Assembly: GCA_964017185.1 (NCBI GenBank)
Contig: OZ024874.1
Span: forward strand, 33,518,721 to 33,582,720
Origin: Rugalucina vietnamica
Taxonomy: Eukaryota > Mollusca > Bivalvia > Lucinida > Lucinidae
DNA length: 64,000 nt
Reading direction: 5' to 3'
The notes below the pieces were generated by a model. That model did not search any database. It saw nothing but the letters and a program-made list of their open reading frames with translations, and was not told the origin of the DNA. Positions 24,205 to 36,605 of this stretch are shown one piece after another (the first letter of the stretch is position 1; each line of letters opens with the position of its first letter). Position numbers and translations under genes: made by a program.

Positions 24205-26495
24205 CCAGAGGACCAATGGTCCTGTAAACGCTCACCTGAGATCTGCTGCATATACCAATAAACATGTTTGAATATTATGGTATTTTAACCCCAGTGCAGG
24301 GACAGATGTAGCCCTTGGCCCATTTTCATTTTTCAGAATAATCGCCATTTCTTGCTGGTTTTCCCCTTCAAATGACATTTTAACAGTTATTCCCATTCAA
24401 ATGCATTGGCAACCCATGTTGACCTTGCCATAAACTGGGTCAAGGTCATCACAGGGTCATAATTTATTGTAGTACTTGAGCCATCGATGATTCATGCCAA
24501 GTTTCCTTGAAATCAGTTCACCGTTTCTGGAGAAGAAGATTTTTGAAGAGTTTTTACCGTATATGGATGAGGTGGCCATCTTGGTCATGTGACCTGGATT
24601 ATTTATATATACATTGTACATTTGTTGTCCCATCCAATAGATGCTTCACATAAAATTTGGCTTTGATTGGCCAAGTGGTTTCAGAGATGTTTGAATGTGA
24701 TGGAGATATATATGTATTGCCCCGTGTTGGGGGCATATGAGCCCCTGGGGTCCAATTTTTTGCAGAATCATTAATATTCAGTCCTACAGCCCATTTCCTG
24801 CAAGATTTTCACTTTAAATGACATTTTAAAAGTTTTTCCCATTCAAATGCATTGGCAACCTATGTTGACCTTGCCGTAAAATAGGTCAAGGTCACCACAG
24901 GGTCATGATTTATATATACATTGTAGTGCTTTAGCCATCGATGCTTCATGCCAAGTTTCATTGAAATTGGTCTACCGTTTCCGGAGAAGAAGATTTTTGA
25001 AGGGTTTTTACCATATATGGGCATGGCGGCCATCTTGATCATGTGACCTGGATTATTTATATACACATTAGTTCCCCCTTCCCATAGATGCTTCATGTAA
25101 AATTTGGCTTTGATTGGCCAAGCGGTTTCAGAGAAGAAGATGTTTGAATATTATGATAATATTATACAATTATTGACTTCAATGAGGTAGATATAAGGAT
25201 TTATCTACCTGAGAAAGTGATTTTCACCGAGGCCGGAGGCCGAGGTGAATATCACTTTTGAGGGTAGATAAATCCTTATATCTACCGAAATTGAAGTCAA
25301 TAACTGTTTTGTTATATGACATTTCCACTGTTTCAATGTTTATTTTATATTTTCATTAAAGGAAATAAATGAACAAAATCATAACAGATGTGAAAGAAGG
25401 CTAGATAACAAGGAGCCATTGATTATAATTGAAGAATAATTTTGTCTGTTCTTTATAAAACTTATGTTATGGGTACTCATAAAAATCACTACGACGAGAC
25501 AACTCCAATGGGTACCAACAACATAGGTTCTAATGAAAAATAAACAAAAGTATCCTTAATTATCAATAAATACCCTTAATTATCAATAAATACTCCATAT
25601 TATCTAGTGCTTTGTTTACCTGTAAAAGTTTGTTACTGAAAAGCATGTAGATTTCATGAACTGAAATGAGTTCAGGCTATTTATAGCTAACTGGCAGGTT
25701 TTATACACATACAGCAAATCATGTCAATTTCACTTGGCCCATGTTGATTTCATGGTGATGCTATTTTTGGCCAGGAGGGTAATATAGATTTTGGAAGTTA
25801 ATATAGAAAAACTGTCAAAATAATTAACCTCGAGGAACTGGTTTGATCTGGTTTTCATCAGTCTGGTCTTGTTTTTAAGCAAATATTAGGATTTATTAAA
25901 ACTGAATGAGCCAATCAGGAGACAGGATTTTCTTCAGTCATATAACAAACATGTATATTGCCCCGGGGTGGGGGCGGATGAGCCCCTGGTGCCCAATTTT
26001 TTTCAGAATCATTAATATTCAGTCCTACTGCTCATTTTCTGCAAGATTTTTCCTTTAAATGACAATTTAACAATTTTTCCCATTCAAATGCAAAGGCGAC
26101 CTATGTTGACCTTGCTGTAAAATAGGTCAAGGTCACCGTCAGGTCATGATTTATATACACATTGTAGTACTTGAGTCATCAATGCTTCATGCCAAGTTTG
26201 GTTGAAATCGGTCCAGTGGTTCCGGAGAAGAAGATTTTTGAAGGGTTTTTACCATATATGGGCATGGCGGCCATCTTGGCCATGTGACCTGGATTATTTA
26301 TATACACATTGGTTCCCCCTTCCCATAGATGCTTCATGTAAAATTTGGCTTTGATTGGCCAAGCTGTTTCAGAGAAGAAGATCTTTGAAAATGGTGGAAG
26401 ACGGACGGACGGACGACGGACAGGCGACGGACGGACGACGGAGCATGGGTATACTATAAGCTCACCTTGTGAGCCTGACGGCTCAGGTGAGCTAA
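24205..26495 (+). mobile_element. Family A copy A10, inserted in D3 and carrying palindromic insert H1
   Basis: The D3 unit reads CTGAAA before and AAAGTATGAAAATATAC after; the D4 unit at 41,577 reads CTGAAAAAAGTATG, so the target is A3|A3 with no duplication. The core has ~455-bp units, interrupted by H1 at 25,163-25,948. A GGACGGACGGACGACGG microsatellite precedes the terminal hairpin. Confidence 0.92.
25163..25948. mobile_element. Palindrome-ended insert H1
   Basis: Sits between TAATAT and ACATGTATATTG of a family A unit. It begins TATACAATTATTGAC with a 134-bp palindrome at 25,170-25,303 (centre GAGGCCGGAGGCCGAG), followed by TTGTTATATGAC, which is matched inverted by GTCATATAACAA at the right end. 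The interior of ~630 bp has no recognisable coding region. H2 and H3 occupy the same position in A12 and A13. Confidence 0.8.
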
Positions 26496-26786
26496 AAAGT
26501 ATGAAAATATACTAATTGAGTGTCAAGATATAAGGCAAAATCACTGAACCGTGAAATTAGGTCACAGTTTATTGGGGTCAAAGGCCTGGTCGTACTCACT
26601 CATAATCTGAAAGAAGTAAGAAAATATACTAATTGAGTGTCAAGATATAAGGCAAAATCACAGAACCATGGAAAGTAGGTCAACCGACCCTTACCGTCAT
26701 GACACACAAGTCAGTGTCACAAAACCAAAAGATAAATGACCAACCATCTTCCTAAGTTGTTTCTATTAAGAAATAAAAAGAAAAAA

Positions 26787-28301
26787 CCAGAGGACCAATG
26801 GTCCTGTAAACGCTCACCTGAGATCAGCTGCATATACCAATAAACATGTTTGAATATTATGGTATTTAACTCCAGTGCAGGGGCAGATAAAGCCCTTGGT
26901 TCATTTTCTTTTTTCAGAATCTTCAATATTCTGTCCATTTGCCTATTTCCTATTGGCTTTTTCCTTCAAATGACATTTTAACAGTTTTCCCAATTCAGAA
27001 GCATAGGCAACCCATGCTGACCTTGCCATAAACTTGGTCAAGGTCATCACAGGGTCATGATTTATATATACATTGGAGTACTTTAGCCACTGATGCCTCA
27101 CGCCAAGTTTCCTTGAAATCAGTCTATTGGTTTCAGAGAAGATGATTTTTGATGGGTTTTTACCATATATGGGCATGGCGGCCATCTTGGTCATGTGACC
27201 TAGATTATTTATATACACACTGATTCCCCCATTCTATAGATGCTTCACATAAAATTTGGCTTTGTTTGGCCAAGCGGTTTCAGAGGAGAAGACGTTTGAA
27301 TATTATGGAAATATACATGTATATTGCCCCGGGGTGGAGGCATATGAGCCCCTGTGGTCCATTTTTTTCAGAATCATTAATATTCAGTCCTACTACCCAT
27401 TTCCTGCAAAACTTTCACTTTAAATGACATTTTAAAAGTTTTCCCCATTCAAATGCATTGGCAACCTATGTTGACCTTCCCGTAAAATAGGTCAAGGTCA
27501 TCAGAGGGTTATGATTTATATATACATTGTAGTGCTTGAGCCATCGATGCTTCGTGCCAAGTTTCGTTGAAATCGGTCAACCGGTTCTGGAGAAGAAGAT
27601 TTTTGAAGGGTTTTTACCATATATGGGCATGGCGGCCATCTTGGTCATGTGACCTGGATTTTTTATATACATATTTGTTATCCCTTCCTATTGATGCTTC
27701 ACATAAAATTTGGCTTTGATTGGCCAAGTGGTTTCAGAGGAGAAGATGTTTGAATATTATGGAGATATACATGTATATTGCCCCGGGGTGGGGGCACATG
27801 AGCCCCTGGGGTCCAATTTTTTTTCAGAATCATTACTATTCAGTCCTACCGCCCATTTCCTGCAAGACTTTCACTTTAAATGACATTTAAAAAGTTTTCC
27901 CCATTCAAATGCATTCGCGACCTATGTTGACCTTGCCATAAAATAGGTCAAGGTCATCACAGGGTCATGATTTATATATACATTGTAGTGCTTGAGCCAT
28001 TAATGCTTCATGCTAAGTTTCGTTGAAATCGGTCCACCGGTTCTGGAGAAGAAGATTCTTGAAGGGTTTTTACCATATATGGGCATGGCGGCCATCTTGG
28101 TCACGTGACCTGGATTTCTTATATACACATTGGTTCCCATTTCCTATTGATGCTTCATATAAAATTTGGCTTTGATTGGCCAAGCGGTTTCAGAGGAGAA
28201 GATCTTTGAAATTGTGGACGGACGGACGACGGACGGACGGACGCCGGATCATGGCCATCCTATAAGCTCACCTTGTGAGCCTAACGGCTCAGGTGAGCTA
28301 A
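26787..28301 (+). mobile_element. Family A copy A11, inserted in D3
   Basis: The left flank ends in A6 and the right flank begins A3; the matching D4 site at 41,879-41,887 is A9, so insertion is exact without duplication. Core of ~455-bp units; GGACGGACGACGGACGG microsatellite; end TCAGGTGAGCTAA. Confidence 0.92.
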
Positions 28302-29098
28302 AAATCGGGGAGTTCTAGCTTTTGACCTCTAGCCCCGCCCCCGACTCCGACCCAGAGGTCCGATGTCATGGAACCTAAAGTGTATGAAGTATGAATGCTT
28401 TATGATAAGTTGTTGTAAAGATATGGACTCCTTGTAAAAGTTACACAGCAGTACATCTATTTTTTACAGTGTTCTAGTTTTTAACCTCCAGCCCCACCCC
28501 CCGAGGCATGGACCCAGAGATCCGATGCCATGAAATGAAACTAAGTAAGTAAGTAAGTAAGTAAAGTCTTTATTTATAGAGGGTAACAACATTTAGTAGT
28601 ACAACTAATCTTCCATGAGGCCCTCATATAATAAATATGCAATTATATACACAAAATACAAAACAAAACAGTTTAAGCAAAATTCAAATGTATCAGAATT
28701 CATATGTAATGGTGAAACAAGTTGAGTACTAATCCATTATATCCATTGCACCTTAACCGAAACGAAATGAGAAGGTACTCCTTAAGGAATTGAATAGACG
28801 TACCATTAATAAATATCACTAATGATACAATTAAATTTCATGACTTAGTGCACATATAAATTTGAACATGATATGTAGAATGATCAAGAAGTAAGAATGA
28901 AACAGCTTTACAAACAGAATAAAATAGTAATAAAATACAATACTAAGCAATTATGAAAACAAGAAACAAGAAAATTGGTACAGAATACCAAAAAATAAAC
29001 AATGGAAAGTAAAAATTGCAACATGAACAATACTATAGGACTGAGTGATCATCTTCCATGACATTAAGCTTTAGATGACATTAAGCTTTAGATAGTAA

Positions 29099-30091
29099 CT
29101 ACCCTTCAAGTAACCATTTTACACATCCGTTGTGAAATGACCCCAAAGTATCAGCCTTCTTGATTGTTTCTGGCAGGCAGTTCCATACCATGCATCCAGA
29201 ATAGCGCATACTCTGCTTGAAGGCTTCAGTACTAGGCTTTGGGGGAACATAACATTGTGCTGTAGCTGACCTTAAAACTATTGAAGTGTTCACACTGCTG
29301 CGCAGCTTAAAGTTTTCTGTAATATATACAGGTGCCTTTTTGTGGAAAACTTTAAACATGAATTTAGCTTTCCTTAGAAATACACGATCATAAATGGAAT
29401 GAATATTAAGGGACTTCATAGCTTCCGTGGAGTCATCAACATTGTAGTTTAAAATTACACGGCATGCACGTTTCTGCAATCGGTAGATCGTCATTTTGTT
29501 AGCTTCTGAAGTACTACCCCACACTATATTACAGAAGTAAATATGAGGTTGGATGTAGGATTTGTAAAATTGTACACGGTGTTCTTTTGACAAAAATGCT
29601 TTAATCTTTGAAAGAAGCCAAATATTAGATGTAATTTTTTCTGTGACATGCTTCACATGTCCAGACCATGTTAAGTTGTTATCTACAAAAACCCCTAGGA
29701 TTTTGTCATTATTGATTGCTTGCAATTCTTCATTATTGTAAAAAAGTTTAAGTTTATCATTGTTCAGCCTCTGTCGTTTTTGGTTAGTTGTTACAAACAT
29801 CACCTTGGTCTTTGCAGAATTAAGGATCATTCCATTATTTTTACACCAAAGTTGTAATTCATTTAATGCAGCCTGTAAATTTTGCTCAATTATTTCTTGA
29901 GAAGTATGTATAAAATATAAGGTCGTATCATCGGCATATAAATCAATAAATACATTGTTTATACATAAAGGTAGGTCATTTATAAATATAAGAAATAAAA
30001 GGGGCCCTAAGATAGAGCCTTGGGGCACGCCACATGTTACAGGTTTGAAAGATGAATTGTTATTATTTACTTGTTGCCGTCTTTCAGTCAA
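29099..30091 (-). CDS. LINE reverse transcriptase, C-terminal part of ORF2
   Basis: This 330-residue frame carries RT motifs: GVPQGSILGPLLF (residues 21-33), FINDLP (36-41), the catalytic YADD (52-55) and ILGVFVDNNLTW (131-142), followed by the usual thumb/C-terminal region with RLQKRACRVI. The preceding RT segment lies at 30,173-30,355 in another frame (QSGFRSQHSCETAL, LVDFKK). Between them the frame is broken by at least two small A-tract length changes (near 30,185 and 30,125), so this copy is not functional. It copied LINE RNA into DNA at target sites; it has no role in CNKSR. Confidence 0.88.
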   Translation of the reverse strand: MTERRQQVNNNNSSFKPVTCGVPQGSILGPLLFLIFINDLPLCINNVFIDLYADDTTLYFIHTSQEIIEQNLQAALNELQLWCKNNGMILNSAKTKVMFVTTNQKRQRLNNDKLKLFYNNEELQAINNDKILGVFVDNNLTWSGHVKHVTEKITSNIWLLSKIKAFLSKEHRVQFYKSYIQPHIYFCNIVWGSTSEANKMTIYRLQKRACRVILNYNVDDSTEAMKSLNIHSIYDRVFLRKAKFMFKVFHKKAPVYITENFKLRSSVNTSIVLRSATAQCYVPPKPSTEAFKQSMRYSGCMVWNCLPETIKKADTLGSFHNGCVKWLLEG

Positions 30092-30172
30092 ATATGAGGT
30101 GAACCATTGTAGTGCTTCATTTTTATACCATACATCTCCAGCTTACGTAATAGTATCTTGTGATCTACCAGA

Positions 30173-30355
30173 TCAAATGCTTTTTTTAAAATCTACCAGG
30201 ACTAAGCCTACCATTTGTCCATTGTCTACTGCTTCTAACCACGAATCGATCATGTGAGTGAGAGCTGTTTCACAAGAATGCTGAGATCGAAATCCTGACT
30301 GTGTTTTGTGAAGGAGATCATTGTGATTTAGATAACTTAGAAGATGGTCTGACAC
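30173..30355 (-). pseudogene. LINE reverse transcriptase, upstream RT segment
   Basis: Encodes LLHKTQSGFRSQHSCETAL and GLVLVDFKK, matching the RT region that includes the first catalytic Asp. The frame ends at a run of seven As, where the conserved continuation (A-F-D) needs six. The piece belongs to the LINE copy at 28,543-30,366. Confidence 0.8.
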
Positions 30356-31422
30356 ATGCCTTTCGAGAAACTCAACTCTACAGGGTACCTATGGTCCGAG
30401 TATGAAAGCCCTCTGATAAAAAGTTTTCAAGATATAGACTTCTAGAATACTATACCAGAGGACCAATGGTCCTGTAAACGCTCACCTGAGACCTGAGATA
30501 TATAACAATAAACTTGTTTGACTAGAATGGTAATATACATGTATATAACCCCAGGGCAGGGTCAGGGCAATTTCTTTAATAAATCATAAAGATTCAGTCA
30601 TTTGCAAATTTACTGCAAGGTTTGCCCTCCAAATGACATTATAACAATTTTCCCCATTCAAATGCTTAGGCAACCTAAGTTAACCTTGCCATAAAAAAGG
30701 TCAAGGTCATCCCAGTGTCATTATTTATATAAACTTTGAAGAGCTCCATTGCTTGATGCTTCATGCCAAGTTTCAAAATCATAGGCCTTCTTGTACTGGA
30801 GAAGAAGATTTTTAAGGGTTTTTGCTATTTATAGCCATGGCGGCCATCTTGGTCATGTGACCTTGACCATTTATACAAACTTTCATTCACTCTTCCTAAG
30901 AATGTTCAACAAAAAGTTTGGCTTTAATTAGCCAAGTGGTTTCAGAGAAGATGTTTCAATATTATGGTCATACGCATGTATATAGCCCCGGGGCAGGGGC
31001 AGACAACCCTCTGCGCCCAAAATATTTTCATAAACATAAATCTTCTGTCCATTTGCTCATTCCTAGCAAGTTTTTTGCCATTAAATGACATTTCCCTATT
31101 TTTTCCCATTCAAATGCATGGGCGGCTTAAGTTGACCTTGCCGTAAAAAATGTCAAGGTCATCCCAGGGTCATGATTTATTTAAACTTTGTAGAGCTCCA
31201 TTGCCTGATGCTTCATGCCAAGTTTCAAAATCATAGGCCTTCTGGTTCTGAAGAAGATTTTTAAAGGTTTTTGCTATTTATAGCCATGGCGGCCATCTTG
31301 GTCATGTGACCTTGACCATTTATACAAACTTTCATTCACTCTTCCTAAGAATGCTTCTCATAAAGTTTGGCTTTGTTTTGCCAAGCAGTTTCAGAGAAGA
31401 TCTTTGAATATCACTGTAATAT

Positions 31423-32395
31423 TATACAATTATTGACTTCAATTTCGGTAGATATAAGGATTTATCTACCCTCAAAAGTGATATTCACCTCGGCCTCCGG
31501 CCTCGGTGAATATCACTTTTTCAGGTAGATAAATCCTTATATCTACCGAAATTGAAGTCAATAACTGTTTTGTTATATGACTTTTCAAGTGTTGTAATGT
31601 TTATCTTATAACAAATAAACAAACAAAATCATATCAGATGTTAAAGAAGGCTAGACAAAGAGGAATAATTGATCATGCTTGAAAGATAATTTTGTTAGCT
31701 CTTAATAAAACATATATTATGGGTACTCCTAAGAATCACCATGACGAGGCAATGCCAATGGGTACCAACAACATGGGTTCTTATGAAAAATAAACAAAAT
31801 TATCCCATAATTATCACCAAATACACCTTATTATCTAGTGCTTAAAAGTGTGTTACTGCAAAGCATGTAGATTTCATGAACTGAAATGAGTTCAGGCTAT
31901 TTATAGCTAACTGGCAGGTTTTAAACATATACACCAAATCATGTCAATTTCATCAAGCCCATGTTGATTTCATGCTGGTGCTATTTTTGGATACTCAGGA
32001 GCGTAATATAGACTTTGGAGGTTAATATAGAAAACCTGTCAGAATAATTAACCTGTAGGAACTGGTTTGATCTGGTTTTCATCAGTTTGGTCTGGTTTCA
32101 GAGAAATATAAGGATTTATTAATACTAAATGAGCCAATCAGGAGACAGGAATTCCTTCAGTCATATAACCATACATGTGATACCTCCCTCATCATCAGGG
32201 AGACTCCAGGAAATAAGCCTCAAAATTGGCAAAAAATCTTCTAAAAAGTACCACTTTTTAACAAAAATTTAAAATCTCCCTGAAATGAATCAGGAATTTT
32301 CCTATATATTCTATACATTTTTCAAAAATCTCCCTGAAATGGAAGAAAAATCTCCCTGATTCCTGTCCCAAACTCATCACATGTATGTATAACAA
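31423..32395. mobile_element. Palindrome-ended insert H2 in A12
   Basis: Begins TATACAATTATTGAC with a 135-bp near-perfect palindrome at 31,430-31,564 (arms include GGTAGATAAATCCTTATATC; centre CTCGGCCTCCGGCCTCG). Then TTGTTATATGAC pairs with GTCATATAAC at the right. Its centre is inverted relative to H1 and H3. A 218-bp MITE sits in its right end. Confidence 0.82.
32170..32387. mobile_element. 218-bp MITE with 6-bp target duplication in H2
   Basis: Terminal inverted repeats CATACATGTGAT and ATCACATGTATG; flanked by TATAAC on both sides (32,164-32,169 and 32,388-32,393). The interior has several CTCCCTGA motifs. No coding sequence; superfamily not assigned. Confidence 0.8.
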
Positions 32396-33832
32396 ACATG
32401 TATATTGCCCCGAAGTGGGGGCAGACAGACCCCTGGGGTCCAAATATTTTCAGAATCATTAATCTTAAGTCCATTTGCCCATTTCCTGCAAGTTTTTCCC
32501 TACAAATGACATTTTAACACTTTTCCCCATTCAAATGCATGAGCGACCTATGTTGACCTTGCTGTAAAATAGGTCAAGGTCATCCCAGGGTCATGATTTA
32601 TATAAACTTTGTAGAGCTCCAGTCACTGATGCTTCACACCAAGTTTCAAAATCATTGGCCTTCTGGTTCTGGAGAAGAAGATTTTTAAAGGTTTTTTCCA
32701 TTTATAGCCATGGCAGCCATCTTGGTCATGTGACCTTGACCATTTATATAAACTTTCTTTCCCACTTCCCAAGGATGCTCCATATGAAGTTTGGCTTTGA
32801 TTGGCCAAGCGGTTTCAGGGGAGAAGATGTTTCATTATTATGGAAATATACATGTATATAGCCCCGGGGCAGGGGCAGACAACCCCCCAGGGGCTAAAAT
32901 TTTCCATTAACATTAATCTTCTGTCCATTTGCCTATTCCCACTCAGTTTTACCCATTAAATAGCATTTTACCATTTTGTCCCATTCAAATGCATTGGCGA
33001 CCTAAGTTGACCTTGCCATAAAATAGGTCAAGGTCATCCTAGGCTCATGATTTATATAAACTATGATGGGCCCTTGTCCCTGATGCTACATACCAAGTTT
33101 CGTGGAAATCGGCCCACTGGTTCTGGAGAAGAAGATTTTTAAAGGTTTTTGCTATTTATAGCCATGGCAGCCATCTTGGTCATGTGACCTGGACCATTTA
33201 TATAAACTTTCGTTCCCCCTTCCTAAGGATGCTCCACATGAAGTTTGGCTTTGATTGGCCAAGCGGTTTCAGAGGAGAAGATCTTTGAAATTGTGAACGA
33301 CGACGACGGATGACGACGACGACGACGGACGCCTGAGCATGGGTATACTATAAGCTCACCTGTGAGCCTTCGGCTCAGGTGAGCTAATCACAGAAAAGCC
33401 ATTATTATTAATGGTGTTCTAGATTTTAACATCTAGCCTCACCCCCTGGCATGGACCCATGGATCTGATGCCATGGAATGAAAGCCGACCCTACAGGGTG
33501 TCAATGGCCCAAGTGTCAATGCTTTCTGATGAGTGGTTGTCAAGTTATGGACTTCTAGAAAAATTTAACACAAGAATTGCCATTTTTGAAGGTGTTCTAG
33601 ATTTTAACCTCAAGCCCCACCCCCTGGCCTGGACCCAGGGGCCCAATGCCATGGAATGAAAGCTAACCCTACAGGGTATCTATGCGCCAAGTATGAATGC
33701 TTTCTGATGAGTGGTTGTCAAGATATGGACTTCTAGAAAACTTTAACGCAAGTGTGACGCGCACGCGCACAAGGGAACATGGACGACCGGGGTGACTGCA
33801 ATAGCTCTATGCACTTTGTGCAGTCAAGCTAA

Positions 33833-34250
33833 AAATAATAAATCATTATTTGGTTAAGTGCATAAAATTCTCAGCAAAATTAAATAATGAGACTTTTATC
33901 AAAGCAGAAGACTACAGTTACTCTTGATAACTTCCTGAAATAAACATCATCAGTGTATTTTTTGATATTTGGCCCTCGGCTTATCATTTCCTTATATGGA
34001 AGTACATGTAAACAGGTGTACATTTCTATTAGCTAAATTTAGAAATGATTGCCATTTTGAGACAGCAGAAGAGTACAAGTACCCACGGTGGGTAGGCAGA
34101 AAGGATTCTGGTCATTCGGTACCACATATTTTCGACAAAACATTGCAGGACTTTGTTGACACTTTACATGCATTTTAAGTTTCCTGCAGTGAACATGTTT
34201 TCTTAATCAAACACCGGTTTTAACATATTTTTTTTCATCTGTCTTAAAGC
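33833..34250. repeat. Host intron segment paralogous to 15,685-17,085
   Basis: Shares ATAAAATTCTCAGCAAAATT, CTTCCTGAAAT, TTCCTTATATGGAAGTACA and TTTTGAGACAGC with the 15.7-17.1 kb segment but lacks an A7 insertion (TTTATCAAAGCAGAAGACTAC). It gives an approximate empty site for A7. Confidence 0.6.
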
Positions 34251-34440
34251 TACATGTTGCCAGATTTATAGGGTCACTGATGAGGCTTGAGTAGCCAAAA
34301 CCTTTTCTCATTAATGTTATCCCTCCTCTTAAAGGAACTTGATTTTACTAGTTATTTGCTATTACTGCAGCTGGTGTTGTGCCGTGTGGCAGCCCTAAAA
34401 AGTCTCCCCGTACATCATACATAGTGACTTCCAGCTGGTG
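34250..34440 (+). repeat. Dispersed repeat F, copy 1
   Basis: GCCAGATTTATAGGGTCACT with GATGAGGCTTGAGTAGCC, then GCTGGTGTTGTGCCGTGTGG and AGTCTCCCCGTACATCAT. Matching pieces occur at 57,130-57,430 and 57,510-57,640, and inverted at 58,650-58,915. No coding potential was recognised. Confidence 0.6.
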
Positions 34441-35396
34441 ACTTAATATCCTTGCCTTTTAGAATTGCTACCATATGGGTAATACAGTTGAAAGTTGGAA
34501 CTTTTTATTCTGTAACACAGATTTCTTGGCCAAAAAAGCACACATTTTAATTTTAACGTCAGACACTACATATGTTTTACTTTCAATGTATTATGCTTAT
34601 TGAGCATGGCTTGTTTTGTAAAGAATGACAAAGGGGGACGTGCATTAACAGGGTTTTCTGGCCTACCTAAAAGCAAAAAAATAAAAGTTGCTGCCCAGCA
34701 TTTTATCCTGCATGTTTTAATAGATGAATGATCCAAGTGTTTTGTCTAATATTAATTTGACTTTTATGGTTGCTATGGTAACACAAAATGGCCACCAATA
34801 TGGGCAAAAGTAGGAAAATTGCAATTTTAGACCAAAATGTTTAACAGAGAAGTTTACATAGAGCCCAGCAAAATACCAAAAAGATATTTTCTTAGAGATT
34901 AGTATCACTTAGATGCACAAAATGTGGAAATATCTTTTTTGGTATTTAGCTGGGCTCATACCTAATTCTTAAAAAAATGCTCTCTAGAATACTTGCTTTT
35001 CACTCAAGGTAAAAAGCCATTATTTTAAGGCCTGGTGACAATTAATTCCACCCAGCACCCGCAGACATTTTCTGATGGGTCATAAATTGTTAATTGGGAC
35101 CCACGAAATACAATGGGATTTTTTTCAAAGACACACTTATTTGTGTTATGAAGAAAAACATGGTATCCATAGCAACCTGTATTGTATATTGTATTTCCAG
35201 CCCATTTAGGTTCACCCTACTTTGCTATCAGGCACCAGGTAAAGTACAAGTTTTGGATACTACACAACCAATGATCAAACTATCACTACAGCAAAATATC
35301 TCCAAAATATTGGGTTTGATCATGTTGATTCCAAACTACAACCCAGTCACGACATGCAGTTGTGCCAGATTGGCAACCACAAATATGAGTTTTGAA
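34440..35396. other. Intronic sequence without recognised gene
   Basis: Apart from the palindrome at 34,861-34,957 and an X-box match GTTGCTATGGTAAC at 34,769-34,782, nothing is recognisable. A plus-strand open frame at 35,094-35,612 runs into repeat C2 and is not credible as a gene. Confidence 0.5.
34861..34957. repeat. Imperfect ~31-bp stem palindrome
   Basis: GAGCCCAGCAAAATACC…GATATTTTC is matched inverted by GAAATATC…GGTATTTAGCTGGGCTC across a ~35-base loop. It may be a tiny MITE remnant or a foldback structure. Confidence 0.6.
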
Positions 35397-35638
35397 CTAG
35401 AAATTGGCTGCAAGCAAGGCTTTCAGTATACCCCCCGCAAAATATCTGAAGCTGGCCAACAACTTCCTAAGTCAAACATGCAGAAAATTTGTCAAAGATA
35501 TCTTTTCAGCATTATAATCCTTCATGTACATCCCAAGTATGCCAGTCACATCTATATGATATTAAAAGAATATATTGAAAGCTTGAGGTTGATTTCACTG
35601 TATGCACTATGATCATTGTATATCATTAGAAATGGTAA
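35397..35638 (+). mobile_element. Family C copy C2 (5' part only)
   Basis: CTAGAAATTGGCTGCAAGC, GGCTTTCAGTATACCCCCCGC, then one core unit (AATATCTGAAGCTGGCCAA, ATATCATTAGAAATGGTA). A13 begins there and C sequence does not resume after it. It closely resembles the first unit of C3. Confidence 0.75.
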
Positions 35639-36605
35639 CCAGAGGACCAATGGTCCTGTAAACGCTCACCTGAGATCTGCTGCATAAACCAATAAACATG
35701 TTTGAATATTATGGTATTTAACTCCAGTGCAGGGGCAGATGAAGCCCTTGGGCCATTTTCTTTTTTCAGAATCTTCAATATTCTGTCCATTTGCCAATTT
35801 CCTGCTGGCTTTTCCCTTCAAATGACATTTTAACAGTTTTCCCAATTCAAATGCATAGGCAAGCCATGTTAACCTTGCCATAAACTTGGTCAAGGTCATC
35901 ACAGGGTCATACATTGGAGTACTTTAGCCATTGATGCTTCACGTCAAGCTTCCTTGAAATCAGTCTATTGGTTTCAGAGAAGAAGATTTTTGATGGGTTT
36001 TTACCATATATGGGCATGGCGGCCATCTTTGTCATGTGACCTAGATTATTCATATATACATTGATTCCCCCATTCTATAGATGCTTCACATAAAATTTGT
36101 CTTTGATTGGCCAAGCAGTTTCAGAGGAGAAGACGTTTGAATATTATGGAAATATACATGTATATTGCCGCGGGGTGGGGACACATGAGCCCCTGGGGTC
36201 CAATTGTTTTCAGAATCATTAATATTCAGTCCAACTTCCCATTTCCTGCAAGACTCACTTTAAATTACATTTTAAAAGTTTTCCCCATTCAAATACATTG
36301 GCGACCTATGTTGACCTTGCCGTAAAATAGGTCAGGGTCATCACAGGGTCATGATTTATATACATATTGTAGTGCTTGAGCCATCAATGCTTCATGCCAA
36401 GTTTTGTTGAAATCGGTCCACCGGTTCTTGAGAAGATTTTTGAAGGGATTTTACCATATATGGGCATGGCGGCCATCTTGGTCATGTGACCTGGATTTTT
36501 TATATACATATTTGTTACCCCTTCCTATTGATGCTTCACATAAAATTTGGCTTTGATTGGCCAAGTGGTTTCAGAGGAGAAGGTGTTTGAATATAATGGA
36601 GATAT

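Larger units (their letters stand above)
28543..30366 (-). mobile_element. 5'-truncated LINE inserted in D3
   Basis: Minus-strand non-LTR retrotransposon with a (CTTA)n tail (plus strand AAGTAAGTAAGTAAG at the left edge). The flanking 6-base target duplication is GAAACT at 28,537-28,542 and 30,367-30,372; D4 at 42,120 has the single empty copy. It keeps the RT and C-terminal regions and lacks endonuclease and ORF1, as expected for 5' truncation. A related 3' end lies at 51,092. Jockey/CR1-like by general appearance; clade not resolved. Confidence 0.9.
30455..33387 (+). mobile_element. Family A copy A12, inserted in D3, with H2 inside
   Basis: Flanks ACTATA / TCACAGAAAAGCC join to exactly ACTATATCACAGAAAAGCC, the uninterrupted D4 sequence at 42,203. 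This fixes the element as CCAGAGG…GAGCTAA with no target duplication. Core units are of the A4 type, with H2 in one of them. The GACGACGACGGATGACGACG microsatellite lies near 33,298-33,330. Confidence 0.95.
23532..33832 (+). mobile_element. Family D copy D3, expanded by four nested insertions
   Basis: AAGAGCTGTCACAGGACAGC start and arm GCTCGACTGC; 3' hairpin AGCTC-TA-TGCAC-TTT-GTGCA-GTCAAGCT, then AA. Its pieces 23,532-24,204, 26,496-26,786, 28,302-28,542, 30,367-30,454 and 33,388-33,832 run collinear with the uninterrupted D4. Interruptions are A10, A11, a LINE and A12. The element's own sequence is about 1.7 kb, shorter than D4 because it has fewer 128-bp units. Confidence 0.88.

Noticed and set aside
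35094-35612. 172-residue plus-strand frame
   Set aside because: Its second half is the start and first unit of repeat C2, and the first half resembles no protein; no splice or codon support.
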